From positions 30,001 through 94,000 of the forward strand of contig JAEMWC010000986.1 of NCBI GenBank assembly GCA_016490735.1: a stretch of 64,000 bases of DNA, given 5' to 3'. The DNA comes from Pachyseris speciosa. Lineage: Eukaryota; Cnidaria; Anthozoa; Scleractinia; Pachyseridae. This document shows, one piece after another, positions 11,831 to 22,003 of the stretch (its first letter is position 1; each line of letters opens with the position of its first letter). A program made the position numbers and the translations under genes. The notes under the pieces were generated by a model, which made no database searches, was not told where the DNA came from, and saw only the letters and a program-made list of their open reading frames with translations.

Positions 11831-12660
11831 CTCCAAAGTGAGTGAAATAAGAAATACAACATGATATAAATGCATGAAACCTGAAACAGAAACTCGAAAA
11901 AAATTCGAGTGCCAGATGGGATTCGAACCCACAACCCTCTGCGATCTAGATGGACGCTCTAACCACTGAGCTACTGGAGACTCTATGGTGAGCAAGGGTG
12001 AAATGTGGTGAAATTAGTTTCTGTTTTGGGTTTCATACATTTATATCATGTTGTTTTCTTATTTCACTCACTTTGGAGGTCTTGGATGGTTGCATCTTTG
12101 ATATGCCTTAATGTGACTGCGTGATGCAGTTATGAGTCTGCTGGTCATTATTTGGCTGTGTGACCGCGTGATGCAGTTCCAGTCAAAGCCCACATTTCAC
12201 CCTTGCTCACCATAGAGTCTCCAGTAGCTCAGTGGTTAGAGCGTCCGTCTAGATTGCGGAGGGTTGTGGGTTCGAATCGCATCTGGAGCTCGGATTTTTT
12301 TCGAGTTTCTGTTTGGGGTTTCATGCATTTATATGATGTTGTATTTCTTATTTAACTCACTTTGGAGGTCTTAGATGGTTGCATCTTTGATATGCCTTAA
12401 TGTGACTGTGTGATGCAGTTATGAGTGTGCTGGTTATTATTTGGCTGTGTGACCGCGTGATGCGGTCCAGTCAAAGCCCACATTTTACCCTTGCTCACAT
12501 AGAGTCTCCAGTAGCTCAGTGGTTAGAGCATCTGCCTAGATCGCGGAGGGTTGTGGCTTCGAATCCCATCTGGAACTCGGTTTTTTTTCGAGTTTCTGTT
12601 TGGGTTTTCATGCATTTATATCATGTTGTATTTCTTATTTCACTCACTTTGGAGGTCTTA
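11830..12660. repeat. Cluster of three tRNA-derived SINE copies (one inverted, two tandem)
   Basis: tRNA-like heads occur at about 11907-11985 (minus), 12215-12290 (plus) and 12505-12578 (plus). Each has box A (TAGCTCAGTGGTTAGAGC) and box B (GGTTCGAATCCCA) and an anticodon-loop sequence CTAGAT(T/C). The flanking tail (TTTCATGCATTTATATCATG, ACTCACTTTGGAGGTCTT) is repeated with each copy, and the two plus copies are spaced about 290 bp, so they are tandem duplicates. No long variable arm is present, so these are retroposon heads rather than real tRNA genes. Confidence 0.75.
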
Positions 12661-12989
12661 GAAGGATTTTAACGAATAAAATTCAATGGAGTTGATAAAT
12701 AAATTCTAAGCTGACTTATGTAAAAAGACTACCGGTAAATAAAGAATCAGACCAAAAACAAAGCCTACCACTATCAGGGAATGTTAACCGTTTGATGGAA
12801 TATAAACCGTAATGTCGCAGATGTAAATAAACAATAAGTGGAACGATAATAAATAAAACACATTTGGTTAATTTACCTACAATTTGATAAGCCATTACAC
12901 TAAATAACAATAAACTAGTAACAGGGAAAGAGCGGACGCCTTATACTAAGAATGTATTTTTTTAACTGATTATAAATTATCTAAGTCTT

Positions 12990-13345
12990 TCTCAGAGACG
13001 ATTCTAATAGGTCTGCCATCAGGGTAGTTTTAACAAATAACTTACCATCCACTTTACAAACACTAAGCAACGTACCATCTCTTCCGCGCCTGTTGGCTTC
13101 TTCTAATAATCCTCGCCTATATGTTGTCATGTTCTCATTGATAAAAATACCACGTTATGTTATGCTTGGATATCCGGGAAGAGATCTTTGATTTTAACGT
13201 TTTTCAACTGTGTACGGTTTTTGTAAAGGCTAGACTTCGTTTTGTGGCTAACAAATTTTGCAATGGTACCTTTTCCTCGTTTTAATTTGTGGCAAATTTC
13301 GAAATATACTTCTAAAACAGGAGGCCACCTGTGTCTGAACAAAAG
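12990..13345 (-). pseudogene. LINE ORF1-like C-terminal fragment
   Basis: The minus frame at 13160-13342 holds KGTIAKFVSHKTKSSLYKNR and KNVKIKDLFPDIQA, and a shifted frame downstream to about 12990 reads like the following ORF1 tail ending in DGRPIRIVSEKDL. This resembles the RNA-binding C-terminal domain of ORF1 proteins in L1/Tx1-like LINEs. It lies on the same strand as the reverse transcriptase fragment at 10890-11830 and upstream of it, so both may derive from one element split by SINE insertions. Confidence 0.5.
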
Positions 13346-13349
13346 ATTG

Positions 13350-14140
13350 CTGTGTAAACTGCAAGCAGATTGATTTTGTCATAACCAAAGTTCCTTTTGA
13401 GGCGTACAAAAGGGAAACTATAAGTTGTCGCCATTAACACATCCCTTGAAGACCCAACATGTCAGCATATAAATTCTCCTTACTGGTCTCAACTTCTTAC
13501 AATAATTATTGGGAGAATTTTATTTAATTTCAAGGCAGTTTTCCCAGAAGGTCACTTTCTTTGTTTCAGACAATCTCAAAAATATTCTTTTGCAAAGCAG
13601 GATATCTTGGCAACAATTACATGCAAGCTTTATCTCATTCAAGAATACCTTCTAAAAGGAAAGTTTTCTCTTATTCTGTACCCATCAGGACTGCACAGTT
13701 AACCATTCCTTGGTACTCAGTATTGCACAACACTTTTGGTTGCCTTCGTTTCTGGTACTAGTCACATTTTCCTTGAACTGAATAGAAATAACACAACTGC
13801 ACAATGCTTTTGGATGCCTTTGTTTCCAGTACTTAACATTTTCCATGTACACTATCCTTAATTTCACTCATCCCCAGCTGATGCATCATTTTGTTTGAAG
13901 ATCTTATTGCAAACTGTTCTATACTTATAGGTTCTCCATAATGGGGGGTAGAGGGTATTCTTGAATTTGAGATAAAACTTGCATGTAATTGTTGGCTAAG
14001 GCATACTCCTCAAGAAACTGAAAGAGTAATCTTTGCTTGTTGTCATATTTGTATATTAAAAGCATAATGGACAGAAAGCAACAAAAAAAGCCCTTTGGTA
14101 TAGTCAATGCTGTCTCCGTCAGTTACTTATAAAAACACAG
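13350..14140. other. No gene seen
   Basis: Short direct similarities (CAAGAATACC/AGGGTATTCTTG, ATGCTTTTGGATGCC/CACTTTTGGTTGCC) suggest internal duplications, but there is no coding motif. Confidence 0.35.
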
Positions 14141-14149
14141 TCTCATCTA

Positions 14150-14276
14150 TGACAATAAACGGCTGGCCTAAGTCTTTCACAGACGTCTTGTCTTCCACAA
14201 GGTCAAATGCCAGAAGTGTTGGTGAATTGCTTATAGTTTCTCTTTTAATGAATTCATCAAAGTCACCGCTTGCCTA
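14150..14276 (-). CDS. Possible orphan exon, unrecognised
   Basis: The minus strand has an open, protein-like segment of about 42 residues starting after a CTCTAG acceptor-like site (near 14276) and containing FDEFIKRETISNSPTLLAFD. It ends before an in-frame stop near 14125. I do not recognise the family. Confidence 0.25.
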
Positions 14277-14489
14277 GAGATAAGAACAACAACAACAACA
14301 ACAACAAAGACAATAGGAAATCTTGCAATTGCAATGTTGCAATTCCTGTTCAAATTATGGTTTACTGAATCACACTGGCATTTTTAAGTTAACAGTATGG
14401 GCATTGTGACAACCCCATGTCCATAAAGCTTGTTACAAATCTGATTCAGATCGTAAAAGCACACCTCAAGTGAATGTATTAAGGATGTC

Positions 14490-14603
14490 AGTAGTAGAAT
14501 CAGAGTCTAATGAATACCACCTCCTTGCAGCACACCCTCCTCGCTTCGCTCGTCGGGTTTAGCTGTGCTCCGGTATTATTCATTAGACTCTGATTCTACT
14601 ACT
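14490..14603. repeat. Foldback repeat (27 bp arms)
   Basis: The left arm starting AGTAGTAGAATCAGAGTC (14490-14516) is the reverse complement of the right arm at 14577-14603, around a loop of about 60 bp with a GC-rich stretch (CCTCGCTTCGCTCGTCGG). It looks like a MITE or solo foldback. It stands at the left limit of the GC-richer old Polinton arm. No target duplication is evident. Confidence 0.7.
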
Positions 14604-14703
14604 CCAGAACCGAGGAGCAAAGCGACAATCAAAAGAAAGGCCCCCCACCACAAAACAAAGGGATTGAGTATATGCAGGTTGGTCTATTAGAGAGAGGGGT
14701 GTC

Positions 14704-14990
14704 GTGTGTAAGCAATGGCGCACAAGGCAACAGTACACATGCAGGAAGAGGGAGGATGTTTTTGGGAAAAAAACGAAGGAAAGGTGGGAAATGGGTTGGA
14801 ACGCTGTTCATGAAGAACTTTTGGAAGATTGTTTGGTGAAAGATTTAGTTGCTGGAATAAAAATGGCAGAAGATGAGGACAGGTTTAATAAATGGAAAAA
14901 AGCTCGCGGCTGTGAAGATGAAGACCCGCTGCTGTGTAAGCATTGTTATCATTTTGAATTTGAGTGCGGGGCTGTAAGAGGCAAATGAAG
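14704..14990 (+). CDS. Unrecognised protein with GWxxVHEEL motif, unit 1
   Basis: An open frame of about 90 residues starts with a basic region and contains MGWNAVHEELLED followed by an acidic/charged stretch and CKHCYHFEFECG. The GW-x-x-VH-x-E/D-L-L/F motif recurs at 15802 and 15960 on the same strand, so this is one of three related units. I do not recognise the family. It lies upstream of the PLA2 gene, on the opposite strand, where the young element has integrase and polymerase. Confidence 0.4.
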
Positions 14991-15034
14991 AAAATTGCAC
15001 ACATTGCAAAGTGGAAAATTGGAACAAGAGGGTC

Positions 15035-15372
15035 TTGAAGCAATACCCTTTTCATATTGTGATGATTTTGAAGCTTTATGTGGTTGTGATGAGAAATACG
15101 ACATTTTAGAACATGAAACAACATGTTACTTCGCTGGGTGATATCTTCCAAACAACACCGAACCGCGTGGGCGGCCTATTAGAGAAAGGTATCTTCAGGG
15201 TAAGATTGAGCAGATTGACCAGCTGGAAGAGATGCTCTTCGAGATGTGGGCGGCAGGAGTATCTCCAGAATTGGCTGGGACTGTTCTGTTGGTACTTGCA
15301 GGGGAGAAGCTGCTCTCGAGGCAAGGCTGGAACAAGAAGAAAAAGAAACCTTTCAGCCGGAGGTGGTTTTGA
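15035..15372 (+). CDS. Unrecognised cysteine-containing protein
   Basis: The frame runs through CGCDEKYDILEHETTCYFAG, a basic stretch and a helical, acidic segment (QIDQLEEMLFEMWAAG) to a lysine-rich end. It follows unit 1 directly on the same strand, with a frame change near 14990. Nothing in it points to a known family. Composition and lack of stops over about 110 codons suggest a real ancestral gene. Confidence 0.35.
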
Positions 15373-15429
15373 ACTTGAAAGCTGGAGCAGCGTGAAAGCT
15401 AATTAGAGAAAAGTGAAACTGTTTTATAC

Positions 15430-15726
15430 ATGGCGGCTGACCTGTTGTGGTACAATGTAAGGCAAGCTCTGATAACAGAGATAAACAAATGGTTGGGGAA
15501 AAAGAAAAACATCGATTCCCCCCACAGAATTTATATCCGCCATGTGCAGGAATTATTAAAGCAGGACACATCTCCCTGGCAATATATAAAGAAAACAGGC
15601 GACGACAAATTTATTGATGAATGCGCCTATTGTTGTTTGATGGTGGGTTACTCTCTTCCTGCAGAAGAAAAAGCATTCATGGACCAGTGGTTGACTGATG
15701 AAGGGTTTTATGACACAGTCAATTAA
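15430..15726 (+). CDS. Unrecognised 98-residue protein in old Polinton arm
   Basis: This intact frame begins with an ATG at 15430 and encodes a mixed-charge, probably helical protein with a CAYCC cluster in the C-terminal third. It has the same strand as its neighbours and is only about 55 bp from the next unit. No homologue occurs in the young element and I cannot assign a function. Confidence 0.45.
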   Translation: MAADLLWYNVRQALITEINKWLGKKKNIDSPHRIYIRHVQELLKQDTSPWQYIKKTGDDKFIDECAYCCLMVGYSLPAEEKAFMDQWLTDEGFYDTVN

Positions 15727-15780
15727 ACATCTGCATAAAGCAGTCTCTTTGCGAGCAAATAAACCAACTACCACCCTAGC

Positions 15781-16104
15781 TGACACACAAATCCAACTGA
15801 AAGAAAGAGAAAAAATGGGCTGGCGATGGGTTCACGAAGAGCTGTTGGCCCCTTTAAACAATGTCACCCAGAACACATGCATCTCTTGGAAAGAGTCAAC
15901 CAACTCCCACCAGAGCTGAAGGAAAAAATCCTTCAAGAAAGAAAAGCCCAAATTCAAGACAAAAAAAGGGTGGGTTGGGATGAAGTACACAGAGATCTCT
16001 TCTCTTTATTCGAGGATGCACCTTTTTGTGAAATTGAAAAATGTTATACCTATGTCACAGCCTTTGGAAAATGCTCCACATGCAGGGAAAATGGTACTTG
16101 TTGA
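15781..16104 (+). CDS. Unrecognised protein with two GWxxVHEEL-type motifs, units 2 and 3
   Basis: Two overlapping frames carry the repeated motif: EKMGWRWVHEELLAP at about 15802 and KKRVGWDEVHRDLFSLF at about 15960. The second is followed by CEIEKC and CSTCRENGTC, a possible metal-binding tail. A frameshift near 15860 separates the two. Together with 14704-14990 this makes three diverged copies of one small module, suggesting a tandemly repeated domain gene in the old Polinton lineage. Function unknown. Confidence 0.4.
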
Positions 16105-16316
16105 GCCTGTTGGTTGAAAAACAGGTAAAACAGGTGTCAATAGTATGAGATGGAGGATATTAAAAAAAGGTGGCCTGTACCGACCTGTACCCATGGTTGC
16201 CACATTTATGCTCGTGCTGTGTTGGTGGGTGGTGCCCATCGCAATCAAAATACAAGGATGGCCAAAAAGTTTCGAAAGAGTGGTTGCTGACGAATTTCAG
16301 CAAGTCGTAAATGAAC

Positions 16317-17173
16317 TTAGACACGACGGGGTTTTACCCCCAGACCAAGCTTCTCTTTCACATTAATCACGTTTTGGGCCAACGCGTGACCCCATTGTCT
16401 CTTTCCCCACGGAATTGAATCAAGCGCTTTGACCATTTTTCGGTCAGCAACATGCTTGCATTTTTTTTCGTTCTCGCCGTACTTCTTTGCACGAAAACCA
16501 CAACTGCTGTAATCCACATCATGCTGCATAGCCACAGCATCGGTGGGGCCAGTGGGCTTTTCAAAGACTTCAAGTATCTCACCCGTCTCAGGATTAAAGC
16601 TCAGCTGATGGTTCAAGGGGTTGTAAGGGTCGGTGTAGTTGTGGCCGGGAAGGGTCCACCCCATTTTTGGTGCGGGCAGCTTGCCAATCAGGCTGTGAAT
16701 ATCCACCCCCGTTCCATAGTAGTGGCATAGGGTTTTCTTCAGAGCATCAGTGAAACCGTGGTGTTGGGGAATGGTCTTTCCGAAAACTTTAAAAACTTGG
16801 TGTCGGTTGCAAACTTGGGCACCGACACACCCTGAGAAACGAAACGAGGATCAAACAAATTTACAATACCATCCCTATAACCCCTCCATTTTATCCACGA
16901 GCCATAGCTGCGGGTGCCACCCTGTCTTTTGTAATCCACGTATTGGCGTTTATATTCAGCTACCATTGCCCGCCCCTCTTTTTCTGAAACTTCAGGTCCT
17001 TTGAAAAGCTTGGGTTTGGAAACAACATCCCACAACTTTTTGAAATCAACAAAGGGGAAAGGACCAGGAGGCCCATGCCCATCCAGGTCTGGCCTGTCTG
17101 CTTTGTAACTGATGTTTGGTCGTACCTTTGTGGAAAGCTGGTCCAACAACTCACTGCCCACCTTTTGCAACAC
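16317..17173 (-). pseudogene. PLA2-like capsid-associated protein, old copy, frameshifted
   Basis: The upstream frame (16739-17173) begins with the segment that in the young element reads LKQLSTKVRPNI; the downstream frame (16317-16706) holds DIHSLIGKLPAPK, the Ca-loop-like DPYNPL and the catalytic-type QHDVDY, ending with KLGLGVKPRRV. PLA2 domains of this type are known from parvovirus VP1 and are found in Polintons and adintoviruses, where a role in membrane escape is inferred. Between the two halves is about 100 residues of extra sequence absent from the young copy. A frameshift near 16720 breaks the gene. Confidence 0.75.
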
Positions 17174-17210
17174 AAGAGCCCTCTGTGTGAGGGCCCCGTC
17201 AGTTTCCCGA

Positions 17211-17340
17211 TTTCAGTAAGAAGCGAGTTTTTGTAATTCCACAAACTGCACACTTGGCTTTCCCCATTTTTTGACCATTTTTGGTCACGACAACCTTTTC
17301 AGACCCAGGTACGTTGGGGGTTCTGCGTTAGTCTCACACA
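17211..17340 (-). pseudogene. Small zinc-ribbon protein (DUF5679-like), old copy
   Basis: The minus strand reads VPGSEKVVVTKNGQKMGKA, followed by a C-x2-C-G-I-T-K knuckle, matching the young protein at 36602-36912 (VPGSERYQKTKNGR, C-x2-C-G-I-T-K). A frame change separates it from the upstream YCVRLTQN segment near 17320-17345. The position between PLA2 and protease genes is the same in both elements. Confidence 0.65.
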
Positions 17341-17354
17341 ATACCAGTCAACCA

Positions 17355-17803
17355 TCAGGATATATTCAGAAAATAATTTTTCACAACCTGCTCATCGTTG
17401 TGAACATTATCGGAAAACATTTTGAGAATGTCTTGGTAACTTGTCCCTTTGTTGTGTTCATTGAGGAAAAGCAGGCAGTAATACGCACACCTCACACTTT
17501 TGATCCACTGGATTTGGTTGTTATTCTGAAGGAAGGTTTTGTGGCCCAACTTTCGCATTTCCAACTCCTACTCATCTGGCGGTGGGAAGCCGAAGGAGTC
17601 AAAATATTCCATGTCCTTTCCCTTCCAACAGCAAACCCAGTCTGTGCCCAAACTTCAGAAATCGTCCAGGTTGATTATGCAGGGTGAATGGTGCAGAGGT
17701 TTGGCCTCGTTGCGGGAGAAGATCCCTTTGAGGGGGATGCCAAGATACTCACACCAACTCATCAGATCAACGTTGGAAAGTGGCACATCCTTGAATTTCA
17801 TCT
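17355..17803 (-). pseudogene. Adenain-like cysteine protease, old copy, broken
   Basis: From an ATG near 17803 the minus strand reads PLSNVDLMSWCEYLGI, then GIFSRN, then LGTDWVC where the catalytic His of GTHW has become Asp, then YFDSFG (catalytic Asp region), and, after a stop and frame change near 17565, a C-terminal part with QWIKSVRCAYYCLLFL containing the nucleophile-type Cys. In adenovirus-like elements this enzyme processes capsid precursors. The His change, in-frame stops and frameshift make it non-functional. Confidence 0.75.
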
Positions 17804-18492
17804 TTTTTTTCCACGTCCTATCATCATTGGGTATTCCCAGTCTTCACACCGTCCGTAGATGGGTGGAGGACGCATTTGCATTCTGCTCCCTGCAGGTGGG
17901 GCTTGAAAGCGGGAGGCGGAATGTGGATGAGTTTGCATCCCCTTTCCCAACATTTTCTGCACGAGGCTTATCGCCAAAGGAATCCCAACTGAAGCCAACA
18001 TTCCAAGGAAGCCTCCATATTATACACTTCCACCACCCCTGACCATACCCTGTCCAACAAGATAGTTTTCAAGGCCCCGTTTCTGAGTGGGCGACATCAT
18101 CTGCACCTCCCTGGGCCCAACATTGCTGCGGAAAATTTTTTTCAACAGTTTTTCTGCGCCAATGCCGGGACCAGCCATTCCCAAAGCCTTTCCCACAGAG
18201 GGAGCAAGAGCCCGGCCCCGGCTGAGCGCTGTGGAAAATAGGTTCCCCAATCATTTTTTTCGTTTTGCTGATTTGTGTCTTGCTGAATGTGATATCCACG
18301 CCACGTCCGGCACTGGCGGCTTTTTTCAGGTGGTTTATTTGCGTGGTGGTCAACAGAAGGTCGTCGCCCTTTCCAATCTGTTCCGGCTTGACACGAATAG
18401 TCACAGCCACGTTTTTCTTCACTGCCTTTTGCGAGGCTATGCCTTTGGTCCTCGGTCAGAGCGACTTTGAAGGGGTGATACACAGTTGGCAT
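17798..18492 (-). pseudogene. PX-like basic core protein, old copy, frameshifted
   Basis: Starting at MPTVYHPFKVALTEDQ (18492) the gene continues through two frame changes: AVTIRVKPEQIGKGDDLLLT and TTQINHLKKAASAGRGVDIT (18270-18422), a glycine/alanine hydrophobic stretch (18020-18250), and a C-terminal PPIYGRCEDWEY near 17810. The order parallels the young PX-like protein: a T-Q-I-x-x-L-x-K block, then a hydrophobic segment, then PP(V/I)(F/Y)G near the end. PX homologues are small basic proteins packaged with DNA in adenovirus-like particles. Confidence 0.7.
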
Positions 18493-18539
18493 CTTATATC
18501 AAAGAAGAAAAATTTACAACTCAAACACCAACAACCAAC

Positions 18540-19736
18540 TCATTGCTGACCTGTTGTATGATGACTTTTTCCTCATTCAAGACGGTGGTGTACATGCGGT
18601 AATCAGCTGTGGTAGCTTGGTTCAAGCGATAGTGCAAAATCAACTTCTTTTCATCTCCAGTTATGCTTTCTTTCGTTGGTGGAAGATAAAATAGACTGTG
18701 GGGTAAAGTGTCAAATAGTTGGCCACATTTAGCTGGGTCCCCGTGTTAACATCGTTTTTCCTGTAGCTGTAATCGATCAGGTCGCGCTGTATCCATATTT
18801 GGTCTTCCCCATCGTAATCTGTCTCAGGATAAAAGGTCGTGCCATTGTGCAGGCGGCAAGTTGAAAGTTTTGACCCTCCATCAAGATCGGATGTATGGAA
18901 AACTTATGGGTTCATTGTGGTGGCATTCAGGTTTGCCACCTTTTGAATGAAAACGAACAAATGCTTCACGTTTTTTAGCCCAGGGCTTATCATCCACTGG
19001 CCACTTGCATCCCTTTGGTCAGAGGTCGAAGGTTTCGTTCACCATCTTTTTCCCCTCAGGCGTGAACATCAACTTTGGAACCCACAATTCGAACAACTTG
19101 ACGACAATCCGGTGGTCGGCAGCTGCGGCACCACCGAAAAGCATCTAAGCATCTTTCTGAAGTGTTACTGCAGATGTATCGGGGGGAGGTGTTTGTCCAA
19201 CAACTCCTTGAAGAATGAATAGTTTTTAAGGGGGATGATGGTTTTGACTGTTTTTTGGGGATCATCCTGCGAAAGAAGGACACACGCTCTGATTCCGAGG
19301 TTGGTTGCGTTCCCATCTGTGACGGTCGTGTTGTCATTGTCAAGATACCAAAACTCATCTTTCGCCACACTTCGGGTGTAGTCGTCGGAGAATTCAAGCA
19401 GGTTTTTTATGAAGACGATTTTGTGGACGCCAACAGCCTTGTAAAGGGGTTTTCCTGCGGATTTAATTTTCAAATCCTGAATGAGAGAGAAGGAGCCATT
19501 GACTGGAGCTGAAGCCACATCGGCGGGCACAAAATTTCCGTTGGCCTTCACCTGCAGCTCGTACTCCACCTGGAAATAAGCGTTATACCAGTCGAAAATA
19601 ACGTTGTGGTCCTTTGCCTCGATATGACCACCCCAGTTTTAATTTGTTCCTGCCCATTTCCTGGCAACCTCAGTGTTTGGTTGGGAAGGAATTGTATGTA
19701 GTCCACCTTTTCGAGCAGGCGAGGTGTTCTGAACAT
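18540..19736 (-). pseudogene. Major capsid protein, old copy, multiply frameshifted
   Basis: Similarity to the young MCP is clear in the central frame (19165-19569): a DLKIKSAGKPLYKAVGVHK block, LLEFSDDYTRSVAKDEFWYLD, and an FFKELLDKHLP segment matching the young FFKSFWDELMP. The start (MFRTPRLLEKVDYIQF, 19736) and the C-terminal segment near 18550-18680 (ADYRMYTTVLNEE against the young ADYSVYALVLYEQ) are in other frames. The MCP of this group is a double jelly-roll forming the icosahedral shell. At least three frameshifts and some stops remain. Confidence 0.8.
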
Positions 19737-19830
19737 CGCTCTATCAAAACCGAAAACAATTTACAACCAGCTTGACAAAATTTGGCTGAGTTTTACCATC
19801 GAGTCTGAGGTTGGGGCAGGAACCATCTTT

Positions 19831-20013
19831 TCATGAGTTGCCTTTCGTCTTCGCCTTTGAGGCGGCCTTTTTCAGTGCCAGCGCAGCCGCCTTCTTGAGT
19901 TGTTTGCCAATAGCCATGAGGGTGTCGCGAACCACACCCGATCCCTTGTGTCTGAAGCGGTACCAACCAACACGGGGGTCATAAAATTTCATCCACTCAC
20001 TCATGCGATTCAT
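19831..20013 (-). CDS. Small basic protein, old copy
   Basis: A 60-residue minus-strand frame lies between MCP and penton, with a lysine/alanine-rich C-terminal half (QLKKAAALALKKAASKAK). The young element has a small basic protein in exactly this slot (40031-40267). Sequence similarity is weak beyond the composition. A DNA- or capsid-binding role is only inferred. Confidence 0.5.
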   Translation of the reverse strand: MNRMSEWMKFYDPRVGWYRFRHKGSGVVRDTLMAIGKQLKKAAALALKKAASKAKTKGNS

Positions 20014-20032
20014 ATATTCCTCATGAAGAAAT

Positions 20033-20430
20033 TTACCAGGCTTCTCGGATCATGAGATCCACAGCTACATTAGCATCGTTGAGGTCAAGAATGTTGTTCC
20101 GCTTGTTGGTTACCCTGATTTTTAACGAGTCGATTCGAGATTTGTTGACAGGGTGAAACTTTGGGCGGAAGGGTTCTTTTGTGAAAGGGTAGCTCACCTC
20201 GAGGTTGGCCATTGAAAAGGTGAACAAAACATCATTTGGAATGTCATCCACCCGCTGCGAGATCAAGTCGCAATGGAGAAACACCCAATCGACGCTTTGT
20301 GTGATGTCAAGGATCCTGTCCCCCGTAAAAGTTGTGGTGCCTTTCAGAACCTTCTTGTCGAAGCCCAGCAGTTTTCCAAAATCACCAGTCGTGAGGTCAA
20401 GTTTGTACCCAGTGGCCATCCTAATTATTA
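20033..20430 (-). pseudogene. Minor capsid (penton-like) protein, C-terminal part, old copy
   Basis: This frame begins just downstream of the Harbinger-like insertion and contains DFGKLLGFDKKVLKG, matching the young DFRKLIGFDSKLV, then FLHCDLISQRVDD (young YINCDLVTDSIVD) and the C-terminal NDANVAVDLMIRE (young NGIDWYIELFLRE). It is a single jelly-roll minor capsid protein of the penton type by context. The N-terminal part is at 22004-22320 on the other side of the insert. Confidence 0.8.
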
Positions 20431-22003
20431 CCTGGGGTCAATTTAATAAAGAAATTACACTTGTAGTTTTTGCACGTGTAATTTACACATGTAAAGTCCG
20501 ACTTGTAAATACAAGGATTTAATAGAAGAATTTTCCGCACTGGAATTTACACGTGTATACTCAGGATACAAGTGTAAATTACAATTGTAGCCTTACAACT
20601 TTAAACTCCACTTGAAAGCACGTGTATTTTTTACATATGCAACATCCCTGCTGTTCTTTCAATATATATGCAGCTTTGCTTCCTTCGTTCTCAGTTATAT
20701 TCTTGAGAAAATCGTTGAGCATGTTATCCAAACAACAAAAGTTGCTTTTAGCCCAGCTCGTGAGGGACCACAAAATGATAGTTTTGGCGCCATTTTCGCC
20801 GACAGTGACAAATAAGACAAAACAGGAAGCGTGGCCAGAAACAATTCACGCTCAATTAAACAGCGTTGGCACGAACATAGATAGCTGGCTGCACCAAAAC
20901 CCTCAGAGACGTTCTGTGGGCCATTAGTATAAATCTACTACCGTTCCGTGATCACAAATGCCGTTCTCTGACTGGCTTCCCTACTCTGGCGCTATCTATT
21001 GTGTGAGCGTACTTGCCCTGGGTGGGAGAGAAATGAGAATGCTATTATTATCATTTTTGTGTTTCATGCTTAAACCAAAAAAGCAAAAGGGAAAGAACTC
21101 TCGTATGATGTAAAACTAGAATAAAAATCTTTGTGTACAAACTCAGATCTTAAAGCCATATCAAAAGAGGTAACTCATCTTAGACCCAGAAATGCTTAAA
21201 CCCCACCCAGCGGCACTAGCCCTATCCCAACACTGGCGAACCGCAGCGACCGCTTACCCTGCAGATAACAACGTTATCATTGTCTTTGAACTACAATGCG
21301 GGCTGTAAGAGTTGGCACAGTCAACGCGATAAGAGCAAAACTCACTCCAATCCCCCCTACCCCCCAAACAATGTTGAACTGGGAACACTGGACAGACATT
21401 AGCCAAGCAAAAGAAGTGTCAATGGTCGCTGAGAGCTTTTCAACATTGCTTGGGGCAGGGGGGGGGGGTGGTTAGGGTGGGACCTGGGTCATGATAATGA
21501 TGGCGAGAGTAAAAGGCACAAATTTGAAAGGATTCCTGGAACTGTCTCAAGGACATCTTTCCTCCATTGTCTGATTTTGAGTTGGAAAAGAAACTGCCAC
21601 TTCCCCATGGTTTGCTACAATGTAAATCGTATTTTTGGGCTGCCTTGTAACTAAGTGGGAATACAGAGCCTATTTTCTGAGCTTCCTGTCGTTTATTAAC
21701 GTTTTTTTCTGAAAACTGAGAAACAACGGTCGGAAACACGTCCTTTTTAGAAGTCGAACTTGATGGTTACAAGTGACATGCGACTTGTATTTTGCATTTG
21801 TGATTTACAAGTTGAGCCCTTGTAACAATACAAGTCGGACTCCTGTAAAAGTTTTATTAAATTGGATACTGTAATTACAAGTCGGAGACTTGTAATCTGG
21901 ACTTGTAAGGATGTTTATTAAACTCGTTTTCGTCTGTGCTTGTAAATACAATGGTCCGACTTGTAGTTTACAAGTGTAAAAGTTTTATTAAATTAACCCC
22001 AGG
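20431..22003. mobile_element. PIF/Harbinger-like non-autonomous element with TTA duplication
   Basis: The 1,573 bp insert has terminal inverted repeats CCTGGGGTCAATTTAATAAA (left) against CCTGGGGTTAATTTAATAAA (right, reverse complement), flanked by TTA at 20428-20430 and 22004-22006. Subterminal zones are dense in ACTTGTA/TACAAGT motifs in both orientations. Its interior encodes a Myb/SANT-like segment (see 20710-20920) of the kind Harbinger elements carry. No transposase is seen, so it is non-autonomous. It splits the penton gene of the old Polinton. Confidence 0.85.
20718..20927 (+). pseudogene. Myb/SANT-like (Zeste-type) DNA-binding fragment
   Basis: Within the Harbinger-like insert, the plus strand reads MLSKQQKLLLAQLVRDHKM, then LAPFSPTVTNKTKQEAWPE and LNSVGTNID. 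This is the N-terminal Myb/SANT-like domain found in Harbinger accessory proteins and Zeste-like regulators, which binds element termini and helps the transposase. The frame stops at 20927, so only the DNA-binding part remains. Confidence 0.65.

Noticed and set aside
12215..12290. tRNA-Ser (AGA anticodon)
   Set aside because: The long variable arm of tRNA-Ser is absent and the unit recurs with the same tail, so it is a SINE head.
18087..18470. 127-residue plus-strand frame
   Set aside because: Shadow of the old PX gene on the minus strand.
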